From positions 1,984,001-2,048,000 of the forward strand of contig OZ257144.1 of the NCBI GenBank assembly GCA_965279205.1: 64,000 bases of DNA. The letters run 5' to 3'. The stretch is from UBA7672 sp965279205. GTDB lineage: Bacteria > Pseudomonadota > Alphaproteobacteria > Caulobacterales > Hyphomonadaceae. A model generated the notes under the pieces. It did not search any database, had not been told where the DNA came from, and saw nothing but the letters and a program-made list of their open reading frames with translations. Shown piece after piece: positions 19,525 through 27,781 of this stretch. A program made the translations under genes and the position numbers. Numbering within the stretch: position 1 is the stretch's first letter; every line of letters begins with the position of its first letter.

Positions 19525-20120
19525 CAGTCCTCCTCGTCATCCTCATCCAGGTCCCGGCTTCCTGCCGTAGCCGCGGCCAGCTGCGGCTGGCGCGGTGGAC
19601 GCCCCACCAGCTCGGCGAGATCCGCCAGCTCGATGAAGGTGTCGGCCGCGCGCCGCAGTTCGTCCGCGATCATAGGCGGTGACGTCTTCACGCTCGACAC
19701 CACCGACACCCGCACACCTCTTTCCTGCACTGCCTGCACCAGCCGGGTCAAATCCCCGTCGCCGGAGAACAGCACGACATGGTCGACGTGGGGCGACAGG
19801 TTCAGCATGTCGACGGCGATCTCGACGTCCATGTCCCCCTTCACCCGCCGCCGTCCGGTCGAATCCGTGAACTCCTTGGCCGGCTTCGTTACCACCTTGA
19901 AGCCGTTGTACTGCAGCCAGTCGACCAGCGGCCGGATGGGGGAATAGTCCTCGTTCTCGATCAGGGCGGTGTAATAGTAGGCCCGGATCAGCTGTCCCCG
20001 CCGCCGGAACTCGTCGAGCAGCTTCCGGTAGTCGACCTCCACCCCCAGCGTCTTGCCGGCGGAATAGAGATTGGCTCCGTCAATGAAGAGAGCCAGACGC
20101 TCGGATTTGTAGAAGGCCAT
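19524..20120 (-). CDS. NYN (PIN-like) domain protein, LabA/DUF88 family
   Basis: A 198-residue soluble protein with a PIN-like nuclease fold. Acidic active-site residues are visible: D14 in LFIDGANLY, the acidic pair in KGDMDVEIAVDM near residues 95-100, and the SGDGD motif near 118-122. The last 25 residues are Ala/Asp/Glu-rich and disordered-looking. I chose the ATG at 20120, which has GGAG eight bases upstream; the frame stays open further upstream but without coding character. NYN proteins are presumed RNases or nucleic-acid-binding regulators. The overlapping downstream gene encodes a uracil-DNA glycosylase, which points to a nucleic-acid repair or surveillance role; this is inference. 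Confidence 0.88.
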   Translation of the reverse strand: MAFYKSERLALFIDGANLYSAGKTLGVEVDYRKLLDEFRRRGQLIRAYYYTALIENEDYSPIRPLVDWLQYNGFKVVTKPAKEFTDSTGRRRVKGDMDVEIAVDMLNLSPHVDHVVLFSGDGDLTRLVQAVQERGVRVSVVSSVKTSPPMIADELRRAADTFIELADLAELVGRPPRQPQLAAATAGSRDLDEDDEED

Positions 20121-20333
20121 GAAACCCGCTCCCTCGAAGCCTGGTGTCCCGGCCGGGGGATCCCCGCACGGTTTATCCCTTTCTGGTCGATATTGACCGG
20201 TGCGGCGGGGCGGCAATGGGGTCTTCAACCGCCTGTGAACGTTGGGTTTTGGGTGGAAAACGGGTTCCAGCAGCCTTATGTTGCACCCGCGAACCGGTTC
20301 CTGTAAGGAGGGCGGTTCCCATAGGAGACTCGA

Positions 20334-20684
20334 ATGGCCCGCGTGACGGTTGAAGACTGCGTGGAAAAAGTCCCGAACCGCTTCCAGCTGGTTCTGCTGT
20401 CGGCGCATCGCGCCCGCGTCATCCGTCAGGGTTCGCCCATCACGATCGACCGCGACAACGACAAGGATCCCGTCGTTGCACTGCGCGAAATCGCTGGCGA
20501 GACCATCGACCTCGAAACCATCCGCGACAGCCTGGTTGCTGAACTCCAGGAAGTCCGTCCGAACGAGGAAGCCGAGAAGGAAGCCGACAAGCGCGCGCTC
20601 GCTGCCGCTCCGGCCTCGTCGGAAGAAGAAGTGCTCAAGGCTTACCAGGTGGAGCTGGAGTCGGCGCGCGAAGAGCGCTTTTAG
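20334..20684 (+). CDS. rpoZ: DNA-directed RNA polymerase omega subunit
   Basis: A 116-residue subunit that binds the beta' subunit and aids polymerase assembly; it is also a known ppGpp site in E. coli. The N-terminus MARVTVEDCVEKVPNRFQLV and the following AHRARVI and DPVVALREIA segments are characteristic. The C-terminal half is an acidic Ala/Glu-rich tail, typical of alphaproteobacterial omega. A strong ribosome site (aggag) lies eight bases before the ATG. It lies 27 bases upstream of spoT, the widespread rpoZ-spoT arrangement. The 213-base gap upstream, shared with the divergent NYN gene, must hold both promoters. Confidence 0.97.
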   Translation: MARVTVEDCVEKVPNRFQLVLLSAHRARVIRQGSPITIDRDNDKDPVVALREIAGETIDLETIRDSLVAELQEVRPNEEAEKEADKRALAAAPASSEEEVLKAYQVELESAREERF

Positions 20685-20711
20685 TAGCGCCCTAGCAAGG
20701 GGCTTGGATTA

Positions 20712-22946
20712 ATGGGCCAGCCGTCGAACGTGGCCCCGTTTAAGAAGACCGACAAGGCGAAGCCGGCCAAGCCAGCACCGCGCAAGTTCCTGCGTCAGAA
20801 CGAGCTGGTCGATCTCGTAAAGACCTACCAGCCCGACGCCAGCGAAGACGAACTCAACAAGGCCTACGTCTACGCCGTGATGAAACACGGCCAGCAGATG
20901 CGCCATTCCGGCGACCCGTATTTCGCGCATCCGGTCGCGGTCGCTGGCCTCCTCACCGATCTCAAGCTCGACCAGGCCACGATCATCGCCGGTCTTCTCC
21001 ATGACGTCGTTGAGGATTGCGACGTCAGTGTCGACGAGATCCGCCAGCTGTTCGGCAAGGAAGTCGCCGAGCTGGTCGACGGCGTCACCAAGCTTCCGAA
21101 ACTGAGACAGGGCGAGGCCGTTCCGCGCGCGCAGCAGCAGGCCGAGAACTTCCAGAAATTCATCCTGGCCACTGCCAAGGACATCCGCGTGCTTCTCGTG
21201 AAGCTCGCCGACCGCCTGCACAACATGCGCACGATCGAGTTCATGCCGACCGAAGTCGCGCGCCAGCGCGTCGCTTCCGAAACGCTCGAGATCTACGCGC
21301 CGCTGGCCCGCCGGGTCGGCCTCTCGATCTTCGCGGGTGAACTGGAGGACCTGGCTTTCAGGGTCGTGAACCCGGTCGCCTTCGCGGCCATCGTGAAGCG
21401 CCTGGAAGAGCTGGTGTCCGACGACACGTCGGTGCTCGACCGCATCCGCTCGGACCTCGAAACCGTCATGCTGGCGCGCGGCGTGCGCGGCGACCTGCAG
21501 GGCCGGATGAAGCGGCCCTATTCGATCTGGCGGAAGCTCGAGAACAAGTCGATCTCGTTCAAGGATCTCGGCGACGTCTTTGCCTACCGTCTCCTCCTGC
21601 CGACAGTGGACGACTGCTATCGCGCTCTCGGCGCTGCACACCAACAGTGGGCCGCATTGTCCGACAAGTTCAAGGACTACATCTCCGTTCCCAAGCCGAA
21701 CGGCTACAAGTCGCTGCACACGACCTTCCTCGGCCCCAGCAATCGCCGCGTCGAACTGCAGATCCGCACGGCTGACATGGAGGCGATCGCGGAACGCGGC
21801 GTGGCCGCGCACTGGAAGTACAAGGACGAACAATACGGCTTCGACGCAGAGGCCGCGCGTGAGGCTGGTCTCGACGCCGAGGCGGAACTTTCAGCGTTTG
21901 CCGACATGCTGAAGCATGGCGCGGAGCCCGAGGAATTCCTCGAGCACGCGCGCCTGCAGATGTACCGCGACAGCGTCTTCGTGTTCACGCCCAAGGGCCA
22001 GCTGGTGAAGCTGCCTGCCGGGTCGACGCCGCTGGATTTCGCCTACGCTGTTCACACCGAGATCGGCGACACCACAATCGGCGCCCGCATCAATGGCGCC
22101 GAACGGCCGCTGCGCACCGCGCTGGAGAATGGCGACACGGTCGAAGTTCTGCGCGGAACGAAGCCTGCCGCCCAGCCGCATTGGGAAAGCCTTGCGGTTA
22201 CGGGCCGCGCTCGCTCCGCCATTCGTCGCCTCACGCGCACCGCCGAGCGCGGGGAATTCACGGCAATCGGCCAGCGCCTGATCGAGCACGCCCTGCGCCG
22301 CATCGGTCTCGAACCGTCTGAGGTCGATCAGGCCGAGATGGTCGAGCGCACAGGCTTCGAGAAGGTCGATGCGCTGGCGGAGGCCGTGGGTCGCGGGCGC
22401 CTGTCGACCGCCGACATGCTCGAGAAAGCCTTCCCCGGGCTCGATGATCCCGGCCGCCTCGCTACCGGCAAGCCGGAACTCGAAGCGCCGAGCCTGATTG
22501 CCGGCGGCGAAATGACGGCGGGCGTTACCATGCACCTCGCCGAATGCTGCTCGCCGCTGCCGGGCGACCGCATCGTGGGCGTGCTGATCCCCGAGAAGGG
22601 CATCGAGGTTCACGTCATCGATTGCGCCAGGCTTGCCGAGTATGAAGACCAGTCGGACCGCTGGCTCGATTTGCGCTGGCGCCCGAAGTCAGGCGAGGCC
22701 GACGTGCTGGCTGTTGGCCGCATTCACGTCACCACCGCCAACCGCCGCGGCGCGCTCGCCCTGCTGGCCAAGACCGTGTCGGACGCCCAGGGCAACATCG
22801 TCAACGTGAAGACGCTGAAGCGCTCGCCCGACTTCTTCGACTTCGAGTTCGACGTCGAGGTCGAGGACAGCCGCCGTCTCACCCAGATCGTCGCCGCGCT
22901 GCGTGCGCTGGCCGTCGTGGATTCGGCGGATCGGGTAAAGGGCTAA
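20712..22946 (+). CDS. spoT: Bifunctional (p)ppGpp synthetase/hydrolase, RelA/SpoT homologue
   Basis: A 744-residue stringent-response enzyme. The N-terminal hydrolase domain has intact HD ligands: H73, H97-D98 and the ED pair at 101-102 (LLHDVVEDCD). The synthetase domain (about 245-370) carries YKSLHTTF and VELQIRT motifs, so both activities are expected. TGS (about 405-465, VFVFTPKGQLVKLP), a conserved-Cys region (ECCSPLPGD) and a C-terminal ACT domain (about 670-744) complete the usual regulatory half. Alphaproteobacteria usually have this single Rsh enzyme. The last four bases overlap the converging HAD gene. Confidence 0.96.
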   Translation: MGQPSNVAPFKKTDKAKPAKPAPRKFLRQNELVDLVKTYQPDASEDELNKAYVYAVMKHGQQMRHSGDPYFAHPVAVAGLLTDLKLDQATIIAGLLHDVVEDCDVSVDEIRQLFGKEVAELVDGVTKLPKLRQGEAVPRAQQQAENFQKFILATAKDIRVLLVKLADRLHNMRTIEFMPTEVARQRVASETLEIYAPLARRVGLSIFAGELEDLAFRVVNPVAFAAIVKRLEELVSDDTSVLDRIRSDLETVMLARGVRGDLQGRMKRPYSIWRKLENKSISFKDLGDVFAYRLLLPTVDDCYRALGAAHQQWAALSDKFKDYISVPKPNGYKSLHTTFLGPSNRRVELQIRTADMEAIAERGVAAHWKYKDEQYGFDAEAAREAGLDAEAELSAFADMLKHGAEPEEFLEHARLQMYRDSVFVFTPKGQLVKLPAGSTPLDFAYAVHTEIGDTTIGARINGAERPLRTALENGDTVEVLRGTKPAAQPHWESLAVTGRARSAIRRLTRTAERGEFTAIGQRLIEHALRRIGLEPSEVDQAEMVERTGFEKVDALAEAVGRGRLSTADMLEKAFPGLDDPGRLATGKPELEAPSLIAGGEMTAGVTMHLAECCSPLPGDRIVGVLIPEKGIEVHVIDCARLAEYEDQSDRWLDLRWRPKSGEADVLAVGRIHVTTANRRGALALLAKTVSDAQGNIVNVKTLKRSPDFFDFEFDVEVEDSRRLTQIVAALRALAVVDSADRVKG

Positions 22947-23635
22947 AGCGTGAGGTATTCACGCGCGAATTGATCCCAGCTTCCGATCAGCCGCTCAGCC
23001 CCAGTAGTCAGCAGCCGCTTGCCTGCCGCTTCGTCCATATGGCCCCCGCCGGTGAAGCCCCAGCAGCGCATGCCGGCGGCGTTGGCTGCGTTCACGCCAT
23101 TCACGCTGTCCTCGATCACCAGGCAGTTCGCTGGCTCGACGCCCAGCTGCTTTGCTGCAAGCAGGAACAGGTCCGGCGCAGGCTTCGCCTCGGCGACGTG
23201 GTCCGCCGAATAGATGTGCGGGTCGAAGTGTGGCCAGTGGCCAACCTGCCTCAGCTTGCGCTCCAGCGCCTCGCGTCCAGAGGAAGATGCCACCGCCTTG
23301 AGATGCGTGACCGCCTCGATCGCCGCCAGCGCGCCGGCGATCTCGGTCAGCCGTGTGTCGAACGCCTCGCGATAGCGGGTCTTCATCGGCCCCTCGATCA
23401 CGTCCCGGATCGACCGGCCCAGCCGTGCTAGCCCGTCAGCTTCGAGTTCGGCATAGAAGCGTGGCATGCTCATGCCGGTGAAGCGCGTGGCGAACTCCGC
23501 GCGATCATAGTGCAGGCCAATCTCACCCAGCACCTCGATCTCGATTTCCAGCGCCAGCACCTCGCTGTCGACCAGCACGCCATCGCAATCAAAAATCACG
23601 GCGGAGATGGGCTGGACGCTGACTGTACTGGACAT
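22943..23635 (-). CDS. HAD-superfamily hydrolase (beta-phosphoglucomutase-like)
   Basis: A 230-residue cytoplasmic phosphatase or phosphomutase. Motif I is FDCDGVLVDSE with nucleophile D16 and acid/base D18; motif II is the SSSGRE segment near 115; motif III lysine lies in the AKPAPD segment; motif IV is VIEDSVNGVNAA. The alpha-helical cap after motif I marks subfamily I (phosphoglycolate phosphatase or beta-PGM-like). The substrate cannot be read. The gene sits on the opposite strand between spoT and pyrE and overlaps the spoT stop by four bases, so it breaks an otherwise co-directional cluster. Confidence 0.88.
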   Translation of the reverse strand: MSSTVSVQPISAVIFDCDGVLVDSEVLALEIEIEVLGEIGLHYDRAEFATRFTGMSMPRFYAELEADGLARLGRSIRDVIEGPMKTRYREAFDTRLTEIAGALAAIEAVTHLKAVASSSGREALERKLRQVGHWPHFDPHIYSADHVAEAKPAPDLFLLAAKQLGVEPANCLVIEDSVNGVNAANAAGMRCWGFTGGGHMDEAAGKRLLTTGAERLIGSWDQFAREYLTL

Positions 23636-23778
23636 GGCGTCGCAATGCCGGGCTCCGGGCGCCCAGTAAAGTCAGGAAATGTTGCCGAATGTATCGCAAT
23701 GGCGCCTGCAGCGCCGTTGAGCGGGGACGGGAAGGATTGTAGGGCTTGGCGCGAAAACTGGCCCAGCCGAAGGCAGAC

Positions 23779-24363
23779 ATGAACACCGACGACGTCCTTA
23801 ACGAGTTCCGCAAGGTAGGCGCCCTCCTGGAGGGCCACTTCATCTTGTCGTCTGGTCGCCGCAGCCCGGTCTTTCTGCAGAAGGCACTGGTGTTCTCGCA
23901 TCCGCAGACCACCGAGCGGCTGTGCGCCGCGCTGGCCCGCAAGCTCGAGGCCGTGTTCGGCAAGATCGATGTCGTTGTCGGTCCGGCTGTCGGCGGCCTG
24001 ATCCCCGGCTATGAAACCGCACGCGCTCTCGGCTGTCGCTCGATCTACACCGAACGCGAAGGCGGCGTGATGAGCCTGCGTCGCGGCTTCACCGTCGAGC
24101 CGAGCGACCGTGTTGTCATCGTCGAGGATATCGTCACGACGGGAATCTCGATGCGCGAGACGCTAGAGGCGCTCAAAGTTGCGGGCGCCAACGTCATCGG
24201 CGCCGCCTGCATCGTCGACCGGGCTAACGGCAAGGCCGATGTCGGCGGCCTGAAACTTGTTTCGCTCGCCGCTGTCGACTTCCCTGACTATGACGCCAAC
24301 GACCTGCCGCCGGAGCTGGCGAAGCTTCCCGCGATCAAGCCGGGCAGCCGGGGTCTGAAATGA
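23779..24363 (+). CDS. pyrE: Orotate phosphoribosyltransferase
   Basis: A 194-residue enzyme that joins orotate to PRPP to form OMP in pyrimidine synthesis. The ATG at 23779 has AAGG five bases upstream and gives the standard length; an in-frame TTG at 23746 is less likely. The PRPP-binding motif VVIVEDIVTTG lies near residues 113-123, and the VVGPAVGGLIPGYE loop and the flexible catalytic YTEREGG loop are intact. It heads the overlapping chain pyrE-pdxJ-acpS-rnc-era, with its stop sharing four bases with pdxJ. Confidence 0.95.
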   Translation: MNTDDVLNEFRKVGALLEGHFILSSGRRSPVFLQKALVFSHPQTTERLCAALARKLEAVFGKIDVVVGPAVGGLIPGYETARALGCRSIYTEREGGVMSLRRGFTVEPSDRVVIVEDIVTTGISMRETLEALKVAGANVIGAACIVDRANGKADVGGLKLVSLAAVDFPDYDANDLPPELAKLPAIKPGSRGLK

Positions 24364-25112
24364 AGCTTGAGCGGGCGCGCCTCGGTGTGAACATCGATCA
24401 CGTCGCCACCATCCGCAACGCGCGGGGTGGCGCCCATCCGGATCCGGCCAAGGCTGCCGCGATCGCCGAGGCCGCCGGCGCCGACGGCATCACCATCCAC
24501 TTGCGCGAGGATCGCCGTCACATCCGCGATGGCGATCTCGAGGCGGTGCGCCGGTCCATGAAGCTTCCGGTCAATCTCGAAATGGCGACGACGCCGGAGA
24601 TGCTCGCCATCGCACTCGACTTCAAGCCGCACGCGGCCTGTCTGGTGCCCGAACGACGCGAGGAGCGCACGACCGAAGGTGGGCTCGACGTGGCGCGTCT
24701 CCACAACCAGGTCGCGCCCTACGTTCAGAGACTGCGCGATGCGAAGATCCGCGTCTCCCTGTTCATCGAACCCGCGATCAACCAGGTCGCGGCTGCTGAA
24801 AGCATGGGCGCGCCTGTCGTCGAACTGCATACCGGCAAGTATGTCGAGCTGGTCTTTGCCGGCGACAAGGCTGGCGCAGAGGAAGAGCTGAAGCGTCTGC
24901 AAGACGCAGCCGCCTACGGCCATACACGCGGCATCGAAATCCATGTTGGCCATGGTCTCACCTACGACACGGTCCGCCCAGTCGCGGCGATCCCGGAAGT
25001 GCGCGAGCTCAACATTGGCCATTTCATCATGGGCGAGGCGTTATTCGTCGGCCTCGACGCCGCCGTGCGCCGGATGCGCCAGGAAATCGACGCCGCACGC
25101 GAGGCCGCATGA
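24360..25112 (+). CDS. pdxJ: Pyridoxine 5'-phosphate synthase
   Basis: A 250-residue TIM-barrel enzyme that condenses 1-deoxy-xylulose 5-phosphate with 3-amino-2-oxopropyl phosphate, the last ring-forming step of deoxyxylulose-dependent vitamin B6 synthesis. Diagnostic motifs are LGVNIDHVATIRNARGG at residues 8-24, HLREDRRHI near 47, NLEMA near 74, VSLFIEP near 135 and IEIHVGHGL near 197. The start overlaps pyrE and the stop overlaps acpS, both by four bases (ATGA), so expression is coupled. Confidence 0.97.
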   Translation: MKLERARLGVNIDHVATIRNARGGAHPDPAKAAAIAEAAGADGITIHLREDRRHIRDGDLEAVRRSMKLPVNLEMATTPEMLAIALDFKPHAACLVPERREERTTEGGLDVARLHNQVAPYVQRLRDAKIRVSLFIEPAINQVAAAESMGAPVVELHTGKYVELVFAGDKAGAEEELKRLQDAAAYGHTRGIEIHVGHGLTYDTVRPVAAIPEVRELNIGHFIMGEALFVGLDAAVRRMRQEIDAAREAA

Positions 25113-25519
25113 TCATCGGCATCGGTCAGGACATGTGCGACATCCGACGGATCGAGAAATCGATCGCGGAATTCGGCGACCGCTTCACGCAACGCGTCTT
25201 TACCGAAGTCGAACGCAAGACGGCTGACCGCCGCAAGCAGCGCGCGCCGACCTATGCCAAGCGCTTCGCCGCCAAGGAGGCCTGCGCTAAGGCGCTCGGA
25301 ACAGGTGTTCCCCGTCGTGGCGTCCATTGGCAACACATGGGCGTGGTCAACATGCCATCCGGCAAGCCGACCTTCGCTCTGACCGGTGGCGCGGCCGAGC
25401 GCTTGGCCAAACTCACGCCTCCGGGCATGACGTGCGTAATCCACCTCACCATCACCGATGAATATCCCTACGCTCAGGCGCAGGTAATCATCGAAGCGTT
25501 GCCGGCAGGTCCGGCGTGA
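25109..25519 (+). CDS. acpS: Holo-[acyl-carrier-protein] synthase
   Basis: A 136-residue phosphopantetheinyl transferase that activates acyl carrier protein with coenzyme A. The two magnesium-binding motifs are present: GIGQDMCDIRRIE at residues 3-15 (Asp7) and KRFAAKEACAKALGTG around 50-65 (Glu). It follows pdxJ with a four-base overlap, and its stop overlaps the GTG start of rnc. In most related genomes a signal peptidase gene lies between acpS and rnc; here there is none. Confidence 0.96.
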   Translation: MIIGIGQDMCDIRRIEKSIAEFGDRFTQRVFTEVERKTADRRKQRAPTYAKRFAAKEACAKALGTGVPRRGVHWQHMGVVNMPSGKPTFALTGGAAERLAKLTPPGMTCVIHLTITDEYPYAQAQVIIEALPAGPA

Positions 25520-26280
25520 CCCGCCCCAACTCCAGCCACACCGGCAAGCGCCGCCGCAACCGAGCGCGGGGAACAGAAGGCCCGCCGAGCCTCTCGCTAG
25601 AGCAGCGCGATGCATGCGAAGCCGCCATTGGCCACCGCTTCAAGGATCCGCGCCTGCTCGATCGCGCCATGACCCATCGCAGCGCCGCGCAGGGCAAGGC
25701 CGCGGAATGGAGCAATGAGCGCCTCGAATTCCTGGGCGATCGGATACTCGGCCTCGTGATTGTCAAAACACTGCTGCTGCGCTTCCCTGACGCGCGCGAG
25801 GGTGATCTCGCTCCACGCCTCAATGCGCTGGTCAGCCGGGAGACGTGCGCCATCGTCGGTGCCGAACTCGGCCTCGGCCAGTTCCTGATCGTGGATCAAT
25901 CCGAACGCTCGACTGGCGGCACGGCCAAGCGCTCGCTGCTCGCCAACGTCACCGAAGCTGTCATCGGCGCGATTTATCTCGACGGTGGCCTCAAGGCCGC
26001 CGACAAGTTCGTGCTGAGCCACTGGGCCGCGATTCTCAAGGCCAGCACCGACAAACCCCGCGATCCAAAATCGTCGCTGCAGGAATGGGCGCAGGGGGCC
26101 GGCCTTCCCACACCCTCCTATCGCCACGACTCCCGCGAAGGCCCAGACCACGCCCCCATCTTCACTGCAACCGTCCAGGTCGATGGCCACGAGGCCGTGG
26201 CCGGTTCCGGTCCCTCCAAACAGGAAGCCGAACGTGCGGCAGCAAAAGCAATGCTGACCGCCATCGGAAACAAGCCATGA
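25516..26280 (+). CDS. rnc: Ribonuclease III
   Basis: A 254-residue endoribonuclease that processes rRNA precursors and other double-stranded RNA. The catalytic signature NERLEFLGD lies near residues 66-74, with the second acidic cluster in ANVTEAVIGAIYLDGG. The C-terminal double-stranded RNA-binding domain (about 180-250) shows KSSLQEWAQ and GSGPSKQEAERAAAKAML. The N-terminus carries a 28-residue basic extension. The start is a GTG overlapping the acpS stop by four bases. The stop overlaps era by four bases, the usual rnc-era coupling. Confidence 0.96.
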   Translation: MTRPNSSHTGKRRRNRARGTEGPPSLSLEQRDACEAAIGHRFKDPRLLDRAMTHRSAAQGKAAEWSNERLEFLGDRILGLVIVKTLLLRFPDAREGDLAPRLNALVSRETCAIVGAELGLGQFLIVDQSERSTGGTAKRSLLANVTEAVIGAIYLDGGLKAADKFVLSHWAAILKASTDKPRDPKSSLQEWAQGAGLPTPSYRHDSREGPDHAPIFTATVQVDGHEAVAGSGPSKQEAERAAAKAMLTAIGNKP

Positions 26281-27188
26281 CCACTGAAACACGCGCCGGC
26301 TTTGCCGCAATCATCGGCGCCCCCAACGCCGGCAAGTCCACGCTGGTGAACCGGCTGGTCGGATCGAAGGTCTCGATCGTGACCCACAAGGTGCAGACCA
26401 CGCGCTTCCCGGTTCGCGGCGTCATGATGCGCGAGGGTGCTCAAGTCGTCCTCGTCGACACCCCTGGTATCTTCGCGCCCAAGCGCCGGCTCGACCGCGC
26501 TATGGTGAAGTCCGCCTGGGAAGGGGCAGGGGACGCCGACGCTATCGTCCATCTGGTCGATGCGCGTTTCTGGACGGGCTCCGGCGACAAGGCCGAGGAC
26601 GAGGCCATCATCGCCCGCCTGAAGGAGCTGGGCGCCAAGGCGATACTCGCGCTCAACAAGATCGACCTTGTTGAACGTTCTGCGTTGCTGGCCGCCGCCA
26701 AGACGCTGTTCGACACCGGCGTCTATTCCGACGTACTGATGATCTCGGGCCTCAACGGCGACGGCGTCGACCAGCTCGCCAACCTTCTCGCTACGCGCAT
26801 GCCGGTCGGACCATATCTCTTCCCGGAGGATCAGGCCGCCGACATGCCGGTTCGCCTGCTTGCTGCCGAAGTCACGCGCGAGAAGCTGATGCTTCGCCTG
26901 CACCAGGAAATCCCCTACCAGCTCACGGTGGAGACCGAGACCTGGGAGACGCACGGCAACGGCGCGGTGAAGATCCAGCAGATGATTCACGTCTCCCGCG
27001 AGGGGCATCGTTCAATCGTGCTGGGCAAGGGCGGGCAGACGATCAAGGAAATCGGAATGGCCGCCCGCAAAGAGCTGGCGTCCATGCTTGAGCGCCCCGT
27101 CCACCTCTTCCTGCGCGTGAAGGTTTCCGAACGCTGGCAGGACAATCGCGAGCGTTTTTCCGCCATCGGTCTCGATTTCGACGCCTAG
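26277..27188 (+). CDS. era: GTPase Era, 16S rRNA maturation
   Basis: A 303-residue GTPase that binds the 3' end of 16S rRNA and assists 30S assembly. The ATG overlaps the rnc stop (ATGA); open sequence further upstream in this frame lies inside rnc and is not coding. G-motifs are intact: GAPNAGKST (14-22), the QTTRFPVRG switch region, DTPGI and NKID. The C-terminal KH domain carries LGKGGQTIKEIG and ends with the usual FLRVKVSERW. recO, which often follows era, is absent; a small membrane-protein gene comes next. Confidence 0.97.
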   Translation: MTTETRAGFAAIIGAPNAGKSTLVNRLVGSKVSIVTHKVQTTRFPVRGVMMREGAQVVLVDTPGIFAPKRRLDRAMVKSAWEGAGDADAIVHLVDARFWTGSGDKAEDEAIIARLKELGAKAILALNKIDLVERSALLAAAKTLFDTGVYSDVLMISGLNGDGVDQLANLLATRMPVGPYLFPEDQAADMPVRLLAAEVTREKLMLRLHQEIPYQLTVETETWETHGNGAVKIQQMIHVSREGHRSIVLGKGGQTIKEIGMAARKELASMLERPVHLFLRVKVSERWQDNRERFSAIGLDFDA

Positions 27189-27303
27189 GCCAATCTCGCC
27201 TTTCCAGAAAGTTACCGGCCGCGTCCAAAGTCGCCGCGCCAGTAACACTGCGATTTAGCCATTCTGCCTTAACCTAAGATCGTCGTGTTCTAGGGGCAGG
27301 CGC

Positions 27304-27708
27304 ATGCAGCGCGGAGACAGCAAAGGGTTCGGTTCGGCGCGCGTCAGCGACGTGCGAGCCCAACTGCGCGCCCAGTCGGAAAAGCAGCAGCTTGAAAGCC
27401 ACCCGATCGGCAAGCCGCCCAGGCCTCGCAAGGGTGCTCCGGTTGATGTTCACGAAGAGCGTGCGGCAAAAGCAGAAAAGCTCGCGGCCGTTCAGCACTC
27501 GACCTCGCTGCTTACGAAAGATCCGAAGAACTCCCGCGCGAGGGCCTACAAGGAGCCGAAGCGCGGCGGCGGCTTCTTCTGGCAGCTGCTGGTTGTGATG
27601 GTCGTCGCCGGTGGCGTCGCCTACGCGCTCGACCCAGCCATGGCCAACTCGGTCATCAGCTCGATCGACTGGCAGTCGCTCAAGGAAACGGTCGGCATCG
27701 AGGGCTGA
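27304..27708 (+). CDS. Small hypothetical protein with one C-terminal membrane segment
   Basis: I do not recognise this 134-residue protein. It has a basic, probably disordered N-terminal 90 residues with many Lys, Arg, Pro and Ala, one transmembrane helix at about 95-112 (WQLLVVMVVAGGVAYAL) and a short tail. The arrangement suggests an inner-membrane protein with a cytoplasmic, perhaps nucleic-acid- or protein-binding tail. It begins 115 bases after era with no close overlap and ends at a hairpin. Codon use matches its neighbours, so it is probably a real gene. Confidence 0.7.
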   Translation: MQRGDSKGFGSARVSDVRAQLRAQSEKQQLESHPIGKPPRPRKGAPVDVHEERAAKAEKLAAVQHSTSLLTKDPKNSRARAYKEPKRGGGFFWQLLVVMVVAGGVAYALDPAMANSVISSIDWQSLKETVGIEG

Positions 27709-27735
27709 TCGCTCTGGCCCAGCCAAGAACGAAAA

Positions 27736-27757
27736 GGCGGCGGATTGCTCCGCCGCC
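27736..27757. terminator. Terminator between converging genes
   Basis: A perfect 9-bp stem (ggcggcgga / tccgccgcc) with loop ttgc. Read on the reverse strand it is followed by ttttcg, so it fits best as the terminator of the leftward TonB-receptor gene; it may serve the rightward gene too. Confidence 0.8.
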
Positions 27758-27781
27758 CTGAAGTCTTTCCCTCTCGCAGTC

